A stretch of 64,000 nt of DNA, from positions 85,778,907-85,842,906 of the forward strand of contig CM056744.1 in the NCBI GenBank assembly GCA_029851415.1, written 5' to 3'. The notes under the pieces are model-generated. The model ran no database searches. It saw only the letters and a list, made by a program, of their open reading frames with translations, and was not told the DNA's origin. The translations under genes and the position numbers were made by a program. Source of the stretch: Eretmocerus hayati. Taxonomy: Eukaryota > Arthropoda > Insecta > Hymenoptera > Aphelinidae. Positions 1 to 13,400 of the stretch are shown piece by piece; position 1 is the stretch's first letter, and every line of letters starts with the position of its first letter.

Positions 1-356
1 AAAACGCGATTGCGTGAACAACTGTTCTCGGCTAGCTAGATGCTTTTCAACGCGCGCGAGCGATTGGCTTAATTTACAAAGTGGACGTTTAATCGATCCT
101 CTAGGATACTATACGAGCTTGTCATCATCTTGATCGGATCGGATTGGATCGACAACGAGCCATCGCTCCGAGGAAATTGACGATAGCTCCGAGCGTCGTC
201 GTGTGCAGGCTAATTGACGACCAAACCCGATTAGTGTCTGATCCGTCCGCGACAACAAAGATGGACTTTTAGAATACATCAATTTTTCAGTCTAACACTC
301 AAGTCGATATTCAGATTGAAGACTTTTTAACCACTAGCGATCCAGGACATAAAGTC

Positions 357-573
357 AGTGCACCCAACTTGCCCCTCCTTTGAGCTATTTTTTCAACAAC
401 TCTGTTCTACTTCACTACTCTGGCCCATCTTAATATTTTCCACCGTATCTCAGCTCATTTTGAAGCTCGTTTCAAACTATCATCTTGAATATGTTGAAAA
501 ATATCGATATGGGTGAGAGTAGTGGCCAGGTTTGTTGAAAAAATGGCTCAATGGGGGTAAATTGGGTACACTT
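357..573. mobile_element. Short inverted-repeat element (MITE-like)
   Basis: The left end AGTGCACCCAACTTGCCCC is mirrored at the right end as GGGGGTAAATTGGGTACACT. Inside, TTTGAGC followed by TTTTTTCAACAA is mirrored as TTGTTGAAAAAATGGCTCAA. No transposase is present. CCCAACATG(G)CCCC motifs like this end recur at about 34350, 36408 and 36770, so it appears to belong to a dispersed family. Confidence 0.55.
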
Positions 574-1038
574 ACCTTACTTATTTAGAGGCCAACTGTA
601 TCGTTAAATCTAGAGATATCAGTCGTATGTGATTCGTGTCATCTACCAAAAATTTTAAAAATTAATTTGACCGATTGCGATTAGGTTAAAATTAAAATAC
701 CAAAAAATTCCGGAAGTATGGTCAGGAGCGTGCAGGAAGCTACATTGGGCAACGTCACTTGCAAAGCGAGTAATCACATTCATATGAGCGCGAACAGATG
801 ATCTAGAATGAATCTGTATTCATGAGTAATAATGAAAGTTCGGTCAGCCACGCGGTTGCACGAGTGCGTGCGCGTTGGTGGTGGTGATATAGCGAACAAG
901 TAGCGAAGAAAATCAATAAAGGGGGCCGCACTGCGGCAAGATATGTTGTCGCCCCTCGGGGCGCGACGCTCTTCCGGATGATGTCGCGGGGCACAACGAA
1001 ACGTACGGTGAAAAGGCGTCACTGTGGCCTTAAGTATT

Positions 1039-1042
<4 letters not shown>

Positions 1043-1069
<27 letters not shown>
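1043..1069. repeat. AT dinucleotide microsatellite
   Basis: An uninterrupted AT run of about 13 units. It generates a spurious tyrosine/isoleucine repeat in translation. Confidence 0.9.
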
Positions 1070-3314
1070 GCATAATATAAACACAACGTGCCTCATCATC
1101 CATCGCTCAGAGGGTGGTTTGCTTGTTGATGGAAGTTGTCACTCAGTGGTACGCCCTCGGGCGGGATGTTTAGTCTGAGTACCTTGAGATTTTTTTTGCT
1201 TTTTTGGAGAAGTAGGGGGTATTAGTTGAGAGGAGATTAACTGAGGAGCTTTTGGAGAAGCATTTTATTACCCTGGGATGTGTTTATTATGAGATCGTGT
1301 AGACGAGTAAATGTGAGAGTTTGCTCTCTGGAGTTGGAGATGAGATAGGCGAGGCTTGGAGGAAAAGTTGAGCTAAAATTTCTCTACGGATTTTCGGGTG
1401 ACCTAGATTTTGAGTGCGGTTAGCGAGAGTTAATTTTCGTATTCTCCTTCGCCCAACTTTCTAGATGTGGTTTTACTTCTAATTATCTCTGTGCTTCATT
1501 TGTTCACAATTAATTCTTCTGCAGGGAGTTTGGTGAGGAATTACTTCACCCTCAATTTTTACTGTTGTGTTGATTTGATCATCATTAATACCTTCACTGA
1601 TATTTGATTGCAATTCACTTGTTATTAGGGCGGAGGTCATTCGATGAAATCCTCATTTAGAGGAAGGAGGGTAAAAGATATAATGTTTCAAGTTCCATTA
1701 CATGCCGTAATCAACTCCAGTGATCCATGTCCATATGCGAAGAGTATTATTTTTTTCATAAAAACCCAAATTGTGGAATAAATTTAGATGATCAGGTTTC
1801 AATCCATAAATTGAATTTATGACTTGAGGTTCCATCGTATGGAATTTTCAAGTCGAATTACGATAGGTTTGTCTAGCCCATTGTAGAGATTGTTTTGTTT
1901 CAAGTGGCACAAACGGAAATCTCACCATTGTCGTGGTCTGGATGTGATGAATATGTCACATTTGCTTAATGGACAAATCCATAAATTTCTATAATCGAGG
2001 CAGATTTTTCAGAAACAATTTAGTAGTTCAATGGATACGAGATCAGTAGTAACGCATTACATGTGACGATTTTTAATGCAAGTAATTGTATGTAATGCAC
2101 AGTTGTTCAATATTATCAAGACAGAGAGCATGGAACACGTGGATTAGGACTGTCTTATGGAAAATCCCTCGTGACAATTTTTGAACAAAATTTCGTCTGT
2201 TGACTCCAACTGAGACAAAAAAGGTACTCTAGCTATGGCAAGATCTCAATAAATCTGAATATCTCGCAATTTTCATAGGCAGTACAATTCCTTCACTATC
2301 AGCTCATTCCAGCGCAATAATTTATACGTTCTTGTAATAGCCAGTGTTAACTATGCATCAGGCCAAACGAAAAACTGACAAATGCCCACATCGATATCAC
2401 ATTTCCCGATCCAAATAGATCTCTAATTAACCAAAAACGAAGCCCAGCTCAATCAAAAATCGCCAACCACCACCCAGATAAGTTATCCAGCAACTGTTTC
2501 TATGCTGGACGCGCGAGACTGATACATATTATTCAGATACCCCGAGTATGCAGCTGACGCAAAGCTATCTATACCGGAATTCTCAACTTCGTGGTAACTA
2601 CCCCATCAAAAGCGTCCGTTTTCATAATAGAATACGTAAAGCGAAACAGATAGGTCGCTCACCCGGTGAATATTTCTCCCCCAGGGTTTTGTCAACCAGC
2701 TGGCTTATCGCTCACAGGTGACTTTGTCCATCGTGTAGCACCTGTCTCTAAAGTTTTGCCGAGGCTGCAATGTACATTATTCGTGAAACATTGCATGTGT
2801 GGCCTATTGCCTTCGGCGATACATACAAGCGAGATGATGTTATACCTACTTGTACGATGAAGCGTCTGTCATGAGGGAAAATATTGACCGAGCGAGGTTC
2901 ATCAAAGTACCAAAGAGGCTGATGAGGCTCCTTTGCATCGCAAGCTATATACATGCCTATGATGTGGGTGAGCGTGACTCTTCGAGACATGATGATAGCT
3001 TGGAGGGCTCTTTTGGAGTATGCAGAAGAGTGTGAGTGTATGGGGAGGGGGGTGGATAGGGGGCTTTGCTTGGCGCTTTGCATGCCAAAGTGAAGAGTGA
3101 GCTTGAATGGAGCTGGCTTGTCGTATTGGAAGGAGAGAAGAGGTTTCTTTAGAGTTCCTTATCGAGAAAGACTTGTTATTACTTCTCGCGTCGATTCTCA
3201 CATTCAAATATGTTGGATTGAAGCTCCTTTGGGAGTTCAATTCGCTATGGAATTGATACTTCAAGAATCAGAATCTCAAAATTTGTCATTATTCATTGGC
3301 TTTTAATTTTCCGC

Positions 3315-4366
3315 CAGCTTCATTGCTTCTCTTACTACAACTCGTTTCGCTCGTCAATGTTCTTGATATGTCAGAGTCCCCTGGAATGCTTTTGTAGTTA
3401 AAAAATGATATTTATAAAATGATGGATAACGATCAATTGATGGCATGAAAACGAGGTTCCATACGAAGTTCGTAAAAATGACCTTTTGTTGAACTGATGC
3501 TGCTAAAAGTTATGATCACCCACCAGCCCTTCTAGTCACCCACTCATCAATTAACCTATCCACCCTCCCGCCCGACTATCAACCTACCCTCCTACCGAAT
3601 CTTTCGCGTCCCATCCTCCACCCACATGGTCATGTATTAGGGTGTGCTCACATGAGCCTAAAATTTGTCGGAAATGCCTATACCAGCCGGGAGTGCGCCA
3701 AGAACGCGACACTGTACCCTCCTTGACGCAATCATTGCTTATTGCGCTTTCGCGCCAAATATTTTGCTCCAGGTAGCCACTGCCTAACCTCCTCGTCGCT
3801 CTCATGGCTTATCGGTACTCGCGCCAAATATCTTGCTCCATGTAGCCGCTGCCTTATATTTCAGCCCGCCCAGCCTAGACCAGCCCCTTATTCCAATCGT
3901 ACAGTACCAAAACGTCCCAGACGTTTCCAGACCTCCCTAGATCGTTATAGACCATCACAGACCGTTTTAGATCATCAAAGACTACCCCTAACCGTCTCAG
4001 ATCATTACAAGCAATTCCAGTCCGAAACAAACCGTCCCAGAAGATACCACACCGTTCTAGACTATCCCAGACCACTTCAGAACGTCCCAGACCATTTCAA
4101 ACGTTTCTAGGCTGTACCAGACCGTAATAGAACGCCCCAGACATTTCCAGACCGTTCCAAACCTCCCAAGGTTGTTCTAGACCATCACAGACCGTTCTGA
4201 ACCGTTTCAGACCAGACCATTCATTTATCCAACCAACTACCCACCCACACACCAATTCATCCATGACCTACGCGGACACCTATTATATTACATCTCTCCA
4301 ACGTAAGCAACTCGGTCTGTGGAATCCGGAAGAATACATTTGAGCTAGGCGTTCAATCATTATAAT
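3315..4366. mobile_element. Minisatellite-bearing dispersed element, copy 1
   Basis: The left part (CTCGTTTCGCTCG, then TGTTCTTGATA) matches 38041-38190. The right part (ending near CAATCATTATAATT) resembles 40410-40490 and 41215-41300. Between them lie a 70 bp tandem duplication (3751-3856), a CAGACC-type minisatellite and CCACCCA-type tracts, in the same order as the 3.3 kb element at 38021-41280. No protein is encoded. A non-autonomous Helitron-like element with internal minisatellite is a possible class, because the related copy ends in CTAG next to T. I could not confirm that class. Confidence 0.55.
3870..4222 (+). repeat. CAGACCGTTC-type minisatellite
   Basis: Roughly ten-base degenerate units on the theme CAGACCGTTC repeat for about 350 bp (cagaccgttt, cagaccattt, cagaacgtcc and so on). 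The same GACC core appears in TAGACCGAA units at 38440-38815 and 39260-39480. It sits inside the dispersed element at 3315-4366. Confidence 0.8.
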
Positions 4367-4435
4367 TCTGAGGGCTCTTCGGTATTACTATCCTCTCAAT
4401 CGCTTACAAGTATCAGCAACAAACTTCTAGGCATT

Positions 4436-6050
4436 TAGTCCGGGAGCTGGATAGGCTCCTGTATGCACTCAGAGCTGCCACCCTAAAACAAATGGTTTCT
4501 GAGTTCTTTTTTTGCGTAGAATCCGAATCCGTTGGAATTTTTTCGCTAAGTGGTGGAGATCACCCTCAAAAATGCAATTCTAACCTAAAAACGGCTTTTT
4601 TCGCGCGGACGAGGGGAACATTTTACCAAATTACTTGGATGACCTCAAAAACATGAAAGTGTGAGTACCTAAATGTCTAAACGTTATTTTTCAATTAGCA
4701 TCCTATATACAGAGTGTCGAAATCCCAATGGGGTCGTTTTGTGTATTTGAGAGTCCCGAAACGGACGTATACGAGCTGAATAGTTTTGGTACGGTATTTT
4801 TATGTACCCAAATCATCGATGCAACTTATTTCTACCTCATATCGCAATCCAGAAAAACACACGGAGAGTTTCTTTCTCGGTTAATAAGGCATAGGTGAAT
4901 GATTTCGACCTCTATTCTCAGAATATTTTTGTTGCGGCACGAAAAAGCTCCATCTTAGCCGTGCAGGAAGGGATTCCGTATTTCTGTTCTATGGCAATGA
5001 CATTGATCTACTGGGTCTTTTCCAAATTCCACATTGACCTGAGAAATACATGTCTCACATATGGTTTTGACCTGATCATGACGAAATCGAACCAACTCTG
5101 GTGAAAACGTCTAAGCTCGACTCTACTCTAGCAGATGTATCATTTATGGTACGTTGTGAAAATTGACTAATAGAAGATGGAGCCCATTGGTGATTGGCAT
5201 ATGAGTCCAGTGCATGATTGACACATCTAGACCGTGGAATTACGAATTCTTACCTCAGATGGCGAATTAGAGTAACTGTTATATATACCAATCACCAATG
5301 GGCTCTATTTTCTAGTCAATTTTCACAACGAACCATAAATGATACATCTGCTAGAGTAGAGTCGAGCTTAGACGTTTTCACCAGAGTTGGTTCGATGTCG
5401 TCATGATCAGGTCAAAACCATATGTGAGACATGTATTTCTCAGGTCAATGTGGAATTTGGAAAAGACCCAGTAGATCAATGTCATTGCCATAGAACAGAA
5501 ATACGGAATCCCTTCCTGCACGGCTAAGATGGAGCTCTTTCGTGCCGCAACAAAAATATTCTGAGAATAGAGGTCAAAATCATTCACCTATGCCTTATTA
5601 ACCGGGAAAGAAACTCTCCGTGTGTTTTTCTGGATTGCGATATGAGGTAGAAATAAGTTGCATCGATGATTTGGGTACATAAAAATACCGTACCAAAACT
5701 ATTCAGCTCGTGTACATCCATTTCGGGACTCTCAAATACACAAAACGACCCCGTTGGGCTTTCGACACCCTGTATATAGGATGCAGAGTATTGAAAAATA
5801 ACGTTTAGACGTTTAGGTACTCATACTTTCATGTTTTTGAGGTCATCTAAGTAATTTGGTAAAATGCTCTCCTCGTCCGCGCGAAAAAAGCCATTTTTAG
5901 GTTAGAAATGCATTTTTGAGGGTGATCTCCACCACTTATCGGAAAAATTCCAACGGCTTTGGATTCTACGCAAGAAAATACTTCAGAAAACATTTGTTTT
6001 AGGGTGGCAGCTCTCAGTGCATACGGGAGCCTATCCAGCTCCCAGACTAA
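4436..6050. mobile_element. Large near-perfect palindrome (inverted repeat, ~770 bp arms)
   Basis: The left arm is about 4436-5203 and the right arm about 5283-6050, with an 80 bp spacer. The outer ends read GGGAGCTGGATAGGCTCC and its complement. A 69-residue reading frame on the plus strand of the left arm (4895) and its mirror on the minus strand of the right arm (5587) differ at a single residue, so the arms are very similar and young or conversion-prone. Inside each arm lies a TATACAGAGTGTCG-like motif resembling the end of the element at 24278. There is no recognisable transposase. A foldback-type element or a head-to-head duplication would both fit. Confidence 0.8.
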
Positions 6051-6239
6051 TTTACAAAAAGGGATGGATGCAATTTTTGTTCCTGCGACATCGTTTGTCC
6101 CATTTGATTGGTGAAATCCATTGCAAACAGATTCACTCTATCTGTGAACAGAGTTTTTCATTTTTTTTTTATTTCCTTACCTATGAGGTAGGCTTGAAAA
6201 CGAACGCGACCAGTGCATATATAGACAATTAAGATGAAG

Positions 6240-6450
6240 TCGTTTCCAAAAAAACGTACTGGTTGGAACCGATACTCAACCAGCTTGACCAGCGGGTTGA
6301 ATTTCAATCCCAACCACTGGTTGCATACCAAACTTAGCCTTGAACCTGAAATTCAAGCAGTGGTTATATTGATTACTCTTGGTCGATTTTCAACCCAAAC
6401 GTTATAGAATTTGGTTGGAAGTCAACCAACTTTTTACAGTGTATTTTTTA
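6240..6450. repeat. Degenerate GGTTG-rich inverted repeat
   Basis: ACTGGTTGGAACC near the left is mirrored loosely by GGTTGGAAGTCAACCAAC near the right, followed by TTTTTACAGTG. Several GGTTG/CAACC motifs lie between. It is probably an old MITE. Confidence 0.3.
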
Positions 6451-6648
6451 TGTGATAAAAATCATCTCTGGACAATGTACGTCCCGGTACGTCCCATGTT
6501 TAGTGCATTGATATCCCATCTTGGTCTTTTTCTATGATGTGAATCTGAGCTTCACGTGGCGGATGAGAATTAATTTTATTCATCGACTTAGTTGGGAAAT
6601 GTGAATTTCTTCATTTATCCAATGACCCCACAGTTTTTAATGACACTC

Positions 6649-6930
6649 ACAAGGAGATGTCGTGGTCGTGTGGGTCGTGGATTCGTCTGGAACTCTGGCA
6701 ATCATCCTCTTTTGGGCACCAAAAGATGAAATCCAAAACCACTTACTTGAATGCTGAAGCGTTTTGGAGCTACAGTTCATGACATCAGCGTTGCCCATAT
6801 AGGCCCATGTTATAAAACGCTTTAGCATTCACAAGTAAGCGGTTTTTGATATCATCTTTTGGTGTCAAGAGCAGATGATTCCCAGAGTTTCAGTCAAATC
6901 CACGACCCACAGCCCATGACCTCTCCTTGT
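6649..6930. mobile_element. ACAAGG-ended MITE, copy 1
   Basis: The terminal inverted repeat starts ACAAGGAGA and ends CTCTCCTTGT. Longer arms fold together (CACGACCCAC against GTGGGTCGTG; AAACGCTT around the centre). The centre contains CCCATATAGGCCCATGTT. Two further copies, at 58188-58514 and 59352-59685, share ends, arm plan and a similar centre. It is non-coding, about 280 bp, and lies upstream of the first visible Cep164 exon. Confidence 0.75.
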
Positions 6931-7201
6931 CAGTAAAATCACAAATTTGGTGACCATAAGAATTATCTTTGAGTATCAATTAAATGGTTATTCCAGATCC
7001 AGATCCATCACCGGGTTCTTATAGAATTCATCGAACCTAATACCAACAGATTTCGTTTATTCCCCAGGAAATCACTTTATTTTTCAATTCGACTGCCATT
7101 CTTGCACTATACTATAAGCTATATTCTCTTTTATCGTGCATTCCCCACACTGCTTTAACTGTATAAATCTGATGATGGAATCGTCTTAAATTTTGTTGCA
7201 G

Positions 7202-7465
7202 AGGTGTTGGACTACGCGCGTCGTCTGGGCATCGATCCGGACACGGAACCGCAGCTACTGGGTCTTGCACGAGATGGTCTGATGGCTGCTCTCCCCGATG
7301 GATGGCAGCCCGTATACGATGATGCTCGCAAAACTTACTACTATTATCATCGCCAGACCAACATCACAACATGGGAACATCCTCTCGACCCGTTGTACAA
7401 GGGCCTCGTCGCAAAGGCTCGTGCAACGGCCGTCTTGGCAAACAATCGGCGACGGTCGAGTGCCG
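7202..7465 (+). CDS. Cep164: Cep164 exon with N-terminal helix and WW domain
   Basis: It opens after a TTTTGTTGCAG acceptor, in the middle of a GAG codon, so an upstream exon ending in phase 1 is required. The helix YARRLGIDPDTEPQLLGLAR is followed by a WW domain whose two tryptophans lie at 7303 and 7372, 23 residues apart, with a tyrosine block (KTYYYY) and TTWEHP between and after. In CEP164 this region is the binding site for the kinase TTBK2 (family knowledge). The exon ends at G|GTACGC. Confidence 0.92.
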
Positions 7466-10400
7466 GTACGCTTGTTTGAATATCCATCTGACACTCAAAT
7501 TTGATTATTGCACCCCAATAATAAACGCTTGCACGAACGCGGATACTCTGACGTATAATTTATGATTCTTTGGCGGGATTGAGGCCTTGAAAGACTCCGC
7601 TTGATCGCGCTGTTTTTCATGTTCTTCGATCAGAGGATTGCATGATTAAGGATGAAACCACATTGAATGGTTCAGAATCGAATAAGATGTTTGGTAGTTG
7701 AAATCTGCGGCCCACCCGAGTCTTATGAAATTTCACGAATCTCGAGATCATTCATTCTTTGCGAGATATCTTGATATGGAACTAAGCTGCACTCGCGCAT
7801 TTCGTGGCGCGTTTTCGCTCCAATTCAGAGTGCATTTTTACTTGCTATTGCCAATTATTTAGCTGATATGATAATGAGTTTAAGAATCTTGTACGGATTG
7901 GATTGCGAATATTCTATTTTTGAGATTCCATAATAGTCGGCACAAACGAATTGATACAGTGTCACGTGACAACGAATGTAGCTTCATCGATGTTTGCTCT
8001 TAAAGAGTAATTATGCGACAAAGAGTAAATTAACCGTCCTCTTTCTGGTGATAGTAACCAACCATGATGTAGAAACTCTGTTCACAGTTGTTCAGAAATT
8101 CATCATAGTTCCATCGCATATGATATTCGATTCGGTATCAATATTTTGAAATGTTTTGGGTACACCTGGCGTTGCCTGATTGCATCAGATTAAAACGGGT
8201 ATAGGACTGTCAGGAATATATTTGTCTACGATTTTTTGTCTGTTTTGGGATTCTTTGAAATGTTGAGTGCTCGTGAAGAGTATTGATCCACATTCAAATG
8301 TGCCAAAATATGTTGCCGTATGGCATGTTCTAAAGTAATGTTTGTATCTGAATTAGTTCCATTGATCTTACTGTTCAAGTCGTTAGAATCTTTTTCAATA
8401 AATGTTGAGGCTTCAGGAATTGTGGACTGTGTGATATACTTAAAACTTCTTGGAATTAGGAACGTTGTGATTTTAAAGTCTAAAGAATTGATATATGAGA
8501 TACAAATATTGTTGACTGCGATCATTTCGTCGTAAGATATGAAATGCCAGATAAACGTCCAAATAACTCTTACGAGAGATGCAATAAAATATAATCTCAA
8601 CTGCTATGGTAGAATAGTTGTACGTGCCCGCTGCAATTCTTATATTGTTGCCCAAAACCATAATTGAGTAGAATAAACTGTTTCAAACAAAGTATCTCTG
8701 AGTTGTGCATTCATTTATCATCACTCTTTCCCCCTCGCAAAGGTACCCACTTTTCATTCCAGATCGCATTTCCAATTCTCAATCCTGCTTCATTTCATAT
8801 CAAAGATGAATTTTAAACTCCCCCCCCCCCCCCTTAACTGTGTATATAACCTTGAAAATGCCTAAACTTTGAACTGCTTTTTCTACTATGAAACTATTGT
8901 TATTCCTAAAAGTATTCGGGGATCGACAAAGTAACATCTCAGTCAATATTTCAGAGCTCGAGCTTCTTTTTATGAATCGCCACTCATCTTTCGAACAAAA
9001 TTTTGCATAAGAAACTCACTTTGTTTATTCCTTCATAGAATCTCATTGGAACCTTGTTTTGTGCCAGACTCCTCTGAAATTCACTGAGAAATCGAAACTT
9101 ATGAGACGTCGGTCCTCATTTGAAGGTCTAGTGACGATAGATTTGTCATATCATGATTTAGCGAGGATATTAATACAACCAAGACTTTGATCCACAATTC
9201 CTGAATCTCATTGGGTTTGATGAATTGAATTATTTTCGTTCTACTTCATTACTTAGGCTGTCGATGGGTAGTTTTGAAAACTGAGTGCCAGACTCGGTGA
9301 AAGATAAGTGATTCCGCGGAAAACGGTATATTGAAAACTGGTCGGTTTCAGATTTCATTTGAAGTCATCTTTCTCAATTCGAGGGTGAAAATATGACCAT
9401 ATGCGCTCGTGAAACAATTAGAAGAATGTTTTTGGGTTCCAGCGCGATAATGGATATTTCGTTTTGAACTTCTTCAGCAAAAATTTCGTGATTATTCTCC
9501 ACTAAGTACGTTGTAACTCAAAGGTGACGTTGGGTAAAGAGTCATTGTTTTGCGGATTTGGAATGTGAACAGAAAAACAATCAAAACTTGTCTGACAACC
9601 TGGACGCTACTCCACCAGACTTGTATGTTGGTGGCTCCATGGAAATTGATCTTCAATCTTTCCATGAAAGGCAGTTATTTGAAATGTTTCCGGAAAACAG
9701 TTCATATAAAAAGCTGTGTTCCCTGGTAGAAATGGTGAGCATTTTTTGACCAATAACTGGCCAAGTCTAACCTAATTGCATTGTTACTATATCTATGTAT
9801 TGCATGGGTGGCCAAAAAAATGGGTCACATTTCTACCAGGGTCTCACAGAAAGAATATACCCAGAATGAATTATCTAGCTCTCAGCTCAGCCAATAAAAA
9901 TTGCATTTTTTCAATCCAACTCCGGAAAACCTCTTTTTTGCGTATGCGCAGTGATTCAAGCTCTTGAAATTGTCCCTGGAATTGCCACTATCTCGTCAAC
10001 CTGGACCGGATTACATCTTCAAGAGATTAAGGTTAGATTAGCTGCAAAGTTGGGCAGATATAAGAAAATCTCGGAGTGGAGTGAGGGACCCACTTGGACC
10101 TCATACCATGCTTTCTTGTGTACTGACTATGTAAAGCTATTGTAATTCCGATCCAGATTGAATTCAGCCAGTGATCATTTGAGAGGAAGTAATATCAGGT
10201 TTCTAGAAAAATTGATCCCAAGAGCCCAAAATTCTGAGCATGCGCGAAAATTAAAGGTTTTTGGAGTTGATATTTAAAGAATGCCCAAAATTCTTGAAAC
10301 CCAAAAATACCATCTGGGAATATTTTTTTTTGTAGAGAACACAACTTCCACCATGAAAATTTTATTTTGGATACTCTCTCATGATATAAGAAATGCTTCA

Positions 10401-13400
10401 TTGAGAATCGCCATATGGGATGGAAACATTTTAAATTAATATTCATTGCAACAGTCCATAACTATTTGACTATACTAGATACAGTACTCCTCTCTTCCGC
10501 ATTCTGAAATATACCCAACCACCGATGTTTATATCTGTACGGTAAGAGCAACGATCAATTTGCACAGATGACGAAGGGCTAGAAGCATCAGACCCTCATC
10601 AGCAAGGTGGCCTACCTCCGACGGGTGCGACGCGCATCCCGACAAAATTGGCACCTCTAAAGAGGGGTCGTAGCAGCGAGGGTCGCCGTACCGAATCGTC
10701 GCTTGAGAGATCAAGCCGAGCTTGGAAGAGTGGTGACACGGAGCATGAAAATACGAGATCTTCATCAATCACCAGAGATCGAGCGTCTCGAGACTATACG
10801 AATAAGCGATTTCAGGATCCAGAATTCTATCAGAGTCCAAAAGTTATCGACAACGGTAAGTAATTCTTAGTTCGCTGAGATCAAATTTGCGTCAGCTTTT
10901 TGTATTGGACTTGGAATCAACAATCAGACCTCATCAATCATTTGCGGGGTATAGAAGCCGGAGGTAACTTGGAGGATTCAACTGGAGTATGTGGACTTAC
11001 AGGGGGAGACCATGAGTTCCAGACTTCCAATCTTGTCCAGATTTTCTTGTCAGCTTTGTATTACTAGGATTCGAAGAATTCAGAATATATATGTTAGTAG
11101 ATCTCCTACCCGGAGATATAACAACGAACTTTACCTTTGTACATACAAAATCTATCAAAATATCCGGAACGCCATGGTTTTAGAATGTATATCCGAGCAG
11201 AAGCTCATTAGACAGGGATATTTTTCAGATTACTTCTACTCTTAGTCGTATGAAAGTGAAGACAATTTTCGATCAAGGTTGGTGGCTTGAAAACCGTGTT
11301 TTCCCTTGTCAATATTATGCCACCCATACTCAAGACGGAATTGAAACCAACTGTGGGAAAGTCAATACATTACTCATTCAATTTCAACTTGGAAATTTTC
11401 CAGAATATGGAATCCCCCAGTCACTGGGGAGATCCCGTCACGAAAGCAAGGGTTTCAATCGTTGTTCCTATTTTCTCGTGGAATTTCAACTTGTTTGATC
11501 ACTGAAATCACAACCAATCGATATCAAACAACCGACGGTGATATGATTCATAAATTGAAAATAGTCAACAATTCACGGGGGTTCACTTCCCTCAAGGATA
11601 TAAACTGAAGGGAGCTTTTTGCTAGTTGCGACATCTTCACCTATCTTTCTTGAGTCCTCTGGATTTCTCTAATTTCGATGATGCGTCTGATAGGCCTTGT
11701 TACATCTTCATTTTGTGCGAAACAAAATCACAAAGAATCAATCCAGTCGATCCCGAGACTCCGAGTCTTCATAGTCCCGCCCTCTGTGCCTCACGATCTT
11801 AATTGCTCAACTTCTATTAATCTCGCACAGGAAGACGCAGGCTTGATCTAAGTGCGGTTCTGAATCGCTCGGAGTCGTTAAGTCCACGTCACGAAAACGA
11901 TTGGAAACAGCTCAACAGTCGGTTCAGTTCAGAAGAAAACATGATAGACGTGGACCAGCTCAGTGCGACCTCGTTCAAGGCACGCACTCCCGATACTCCA
12001 GGCAGTGAATCTGGCCACGTATCTGCTCCCATCGGCACAAGCCCTGTCAAGCAACTTACCCTCAGTGGTGGAGGGGCAATTTTTTTGAAGAGCAACAGGA
12101 GCAGAGATGCAACCCCGAGTCGTGATGACGCTAGGATATATGAAGATTTTCAAACGGCTGGGACGAGTGGCCTCAAAGCTCACGCTATGGATGATATGAC
12201 AGCCTCTACTGGTGAAAGGCTGAAATCCATCCTGAGAGAAAAAGCCGGGGTAGAGGAAGGTGAGTTGAGTTGGGCTATTCAGCACATCTTGATATCTGGA
12301 AATCTGTCATAGTGTCATCGATATCATCTTACGGGAGGGATTTGCTCTCTTATCTGTCTGTCAAATCATTTTGAACTGTTCAAACTTAGATTGCCCTAAA
12401 TTGAGTGAAATGGTCTCGGAGATGGTGGGGATTTCCAAGTATTAACAAGGCTTATACAGTGCCTTCCAAATTTATCCATGGATTATGCATGGTAACACTC
12501 AACCCACGATAACTTCAAACTCCTTCATTGTATGGAAATTTTGAAAAAAGGATCTTGAAGATCACGAAAAAATCTATCGATTCATGTGCTTTAAATATTT
12601 TCCAAGTGCTTTTCGAGTCCCCATAATCGACATTGAAAATCTAAAAAAATTCTTCTCCAGTGGATCCCCTACAACTTTGACGGAAAATGTTGGATCACAA
12701 AATTTCTTACGGGATCTTGTAGCTCGTCTCAGAATCTATAATTCCCTCCTTTTAAAGTTTCCTATACGCATCAAGAAAATATCACGGCACATGACTTTGG
12801 CGTGAAATGATCTCATCTTTCAAAAAAATGTATCAGGTTTAGTCACAGATTTGAAGTGACAACGATTTTTCAAGTTTTGTTATGAAAATTGATTTAATCC
12901 ATGTTTTGGCCGTCCATATTATATTTGAGACAAAATCCGATAGTATATCCTGAAAGATGAGATCATTTCACGTCAAAATCATGTGTCGTGATATTTTATT
13001 TATGAATTTCTGCACTAGAATAGAGCAAGACGAAACAAAACAGGTGCCAGCCTCGGGATCTCCATAAACAGCCTATGCTATACAAACTTTTTTCTCCAAG
13101 CTCGTTATTCAGACGGGAAAGGTCGTACAGAAAACTTGAAAAGAAGGAACTTGTAGATTCTGAGACGAGCTACAAGGTCCCGTACGAATTTTTGTGATCC
13201 GACCCTTCCCGTCAAAGTTGTAGGTGGTCCACTGAAGAAGAATTTTTTCAAATTTTCAATGTCGATCACGGGGGCTCAAAAAGCTTTTGAAAAATAATTG
13301 AAACACATGAATCATTAGATTCTTTGGGACCTTCAAGATCCTTTTTTCAAAATTCTTATACAATGAAGGGGTTCGAAGTTATCATGGATTTCGTGAGACC

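Larger units (their letters stand above)
1..7201. other. Gene-free upstream region, repeats only
   Basis: No supported exon was found. The stretch holds a short inverted-repeat element at 357-573, an AT microsatellite, a minisatellite-bearing dispersed element (3315-4366), a 1.6 kb palindrome (4436-6050) and a MITE (6649-6930). The missing first coding exon of Cep164 could lie here or beyond the left edge. I looked for a short acidic N-terminal exon ending in phase 1 and did not find a convincing one. Confidence 0.6.

Noticed and set aside
780..1103. Minus-strand open frame with alternating Tyr/Ile
   Set aside because: It is produced by the AT microsatellite at 1043-1069 and has no homology or splice support.
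4895..5587. Two identical 69-residue frames on opposite strands
   Set aside because: They are mirror images in the arms of the palindrome; no recognisable protein, so treated as non-coding transposon sequence.
9558..9749. Candidate extra Cep164 exon with a GTGAGC donor
   Set aside because: No acceptor fits, the flanking exons already join in phase, and the region overlaps degenerate inverted repeats.
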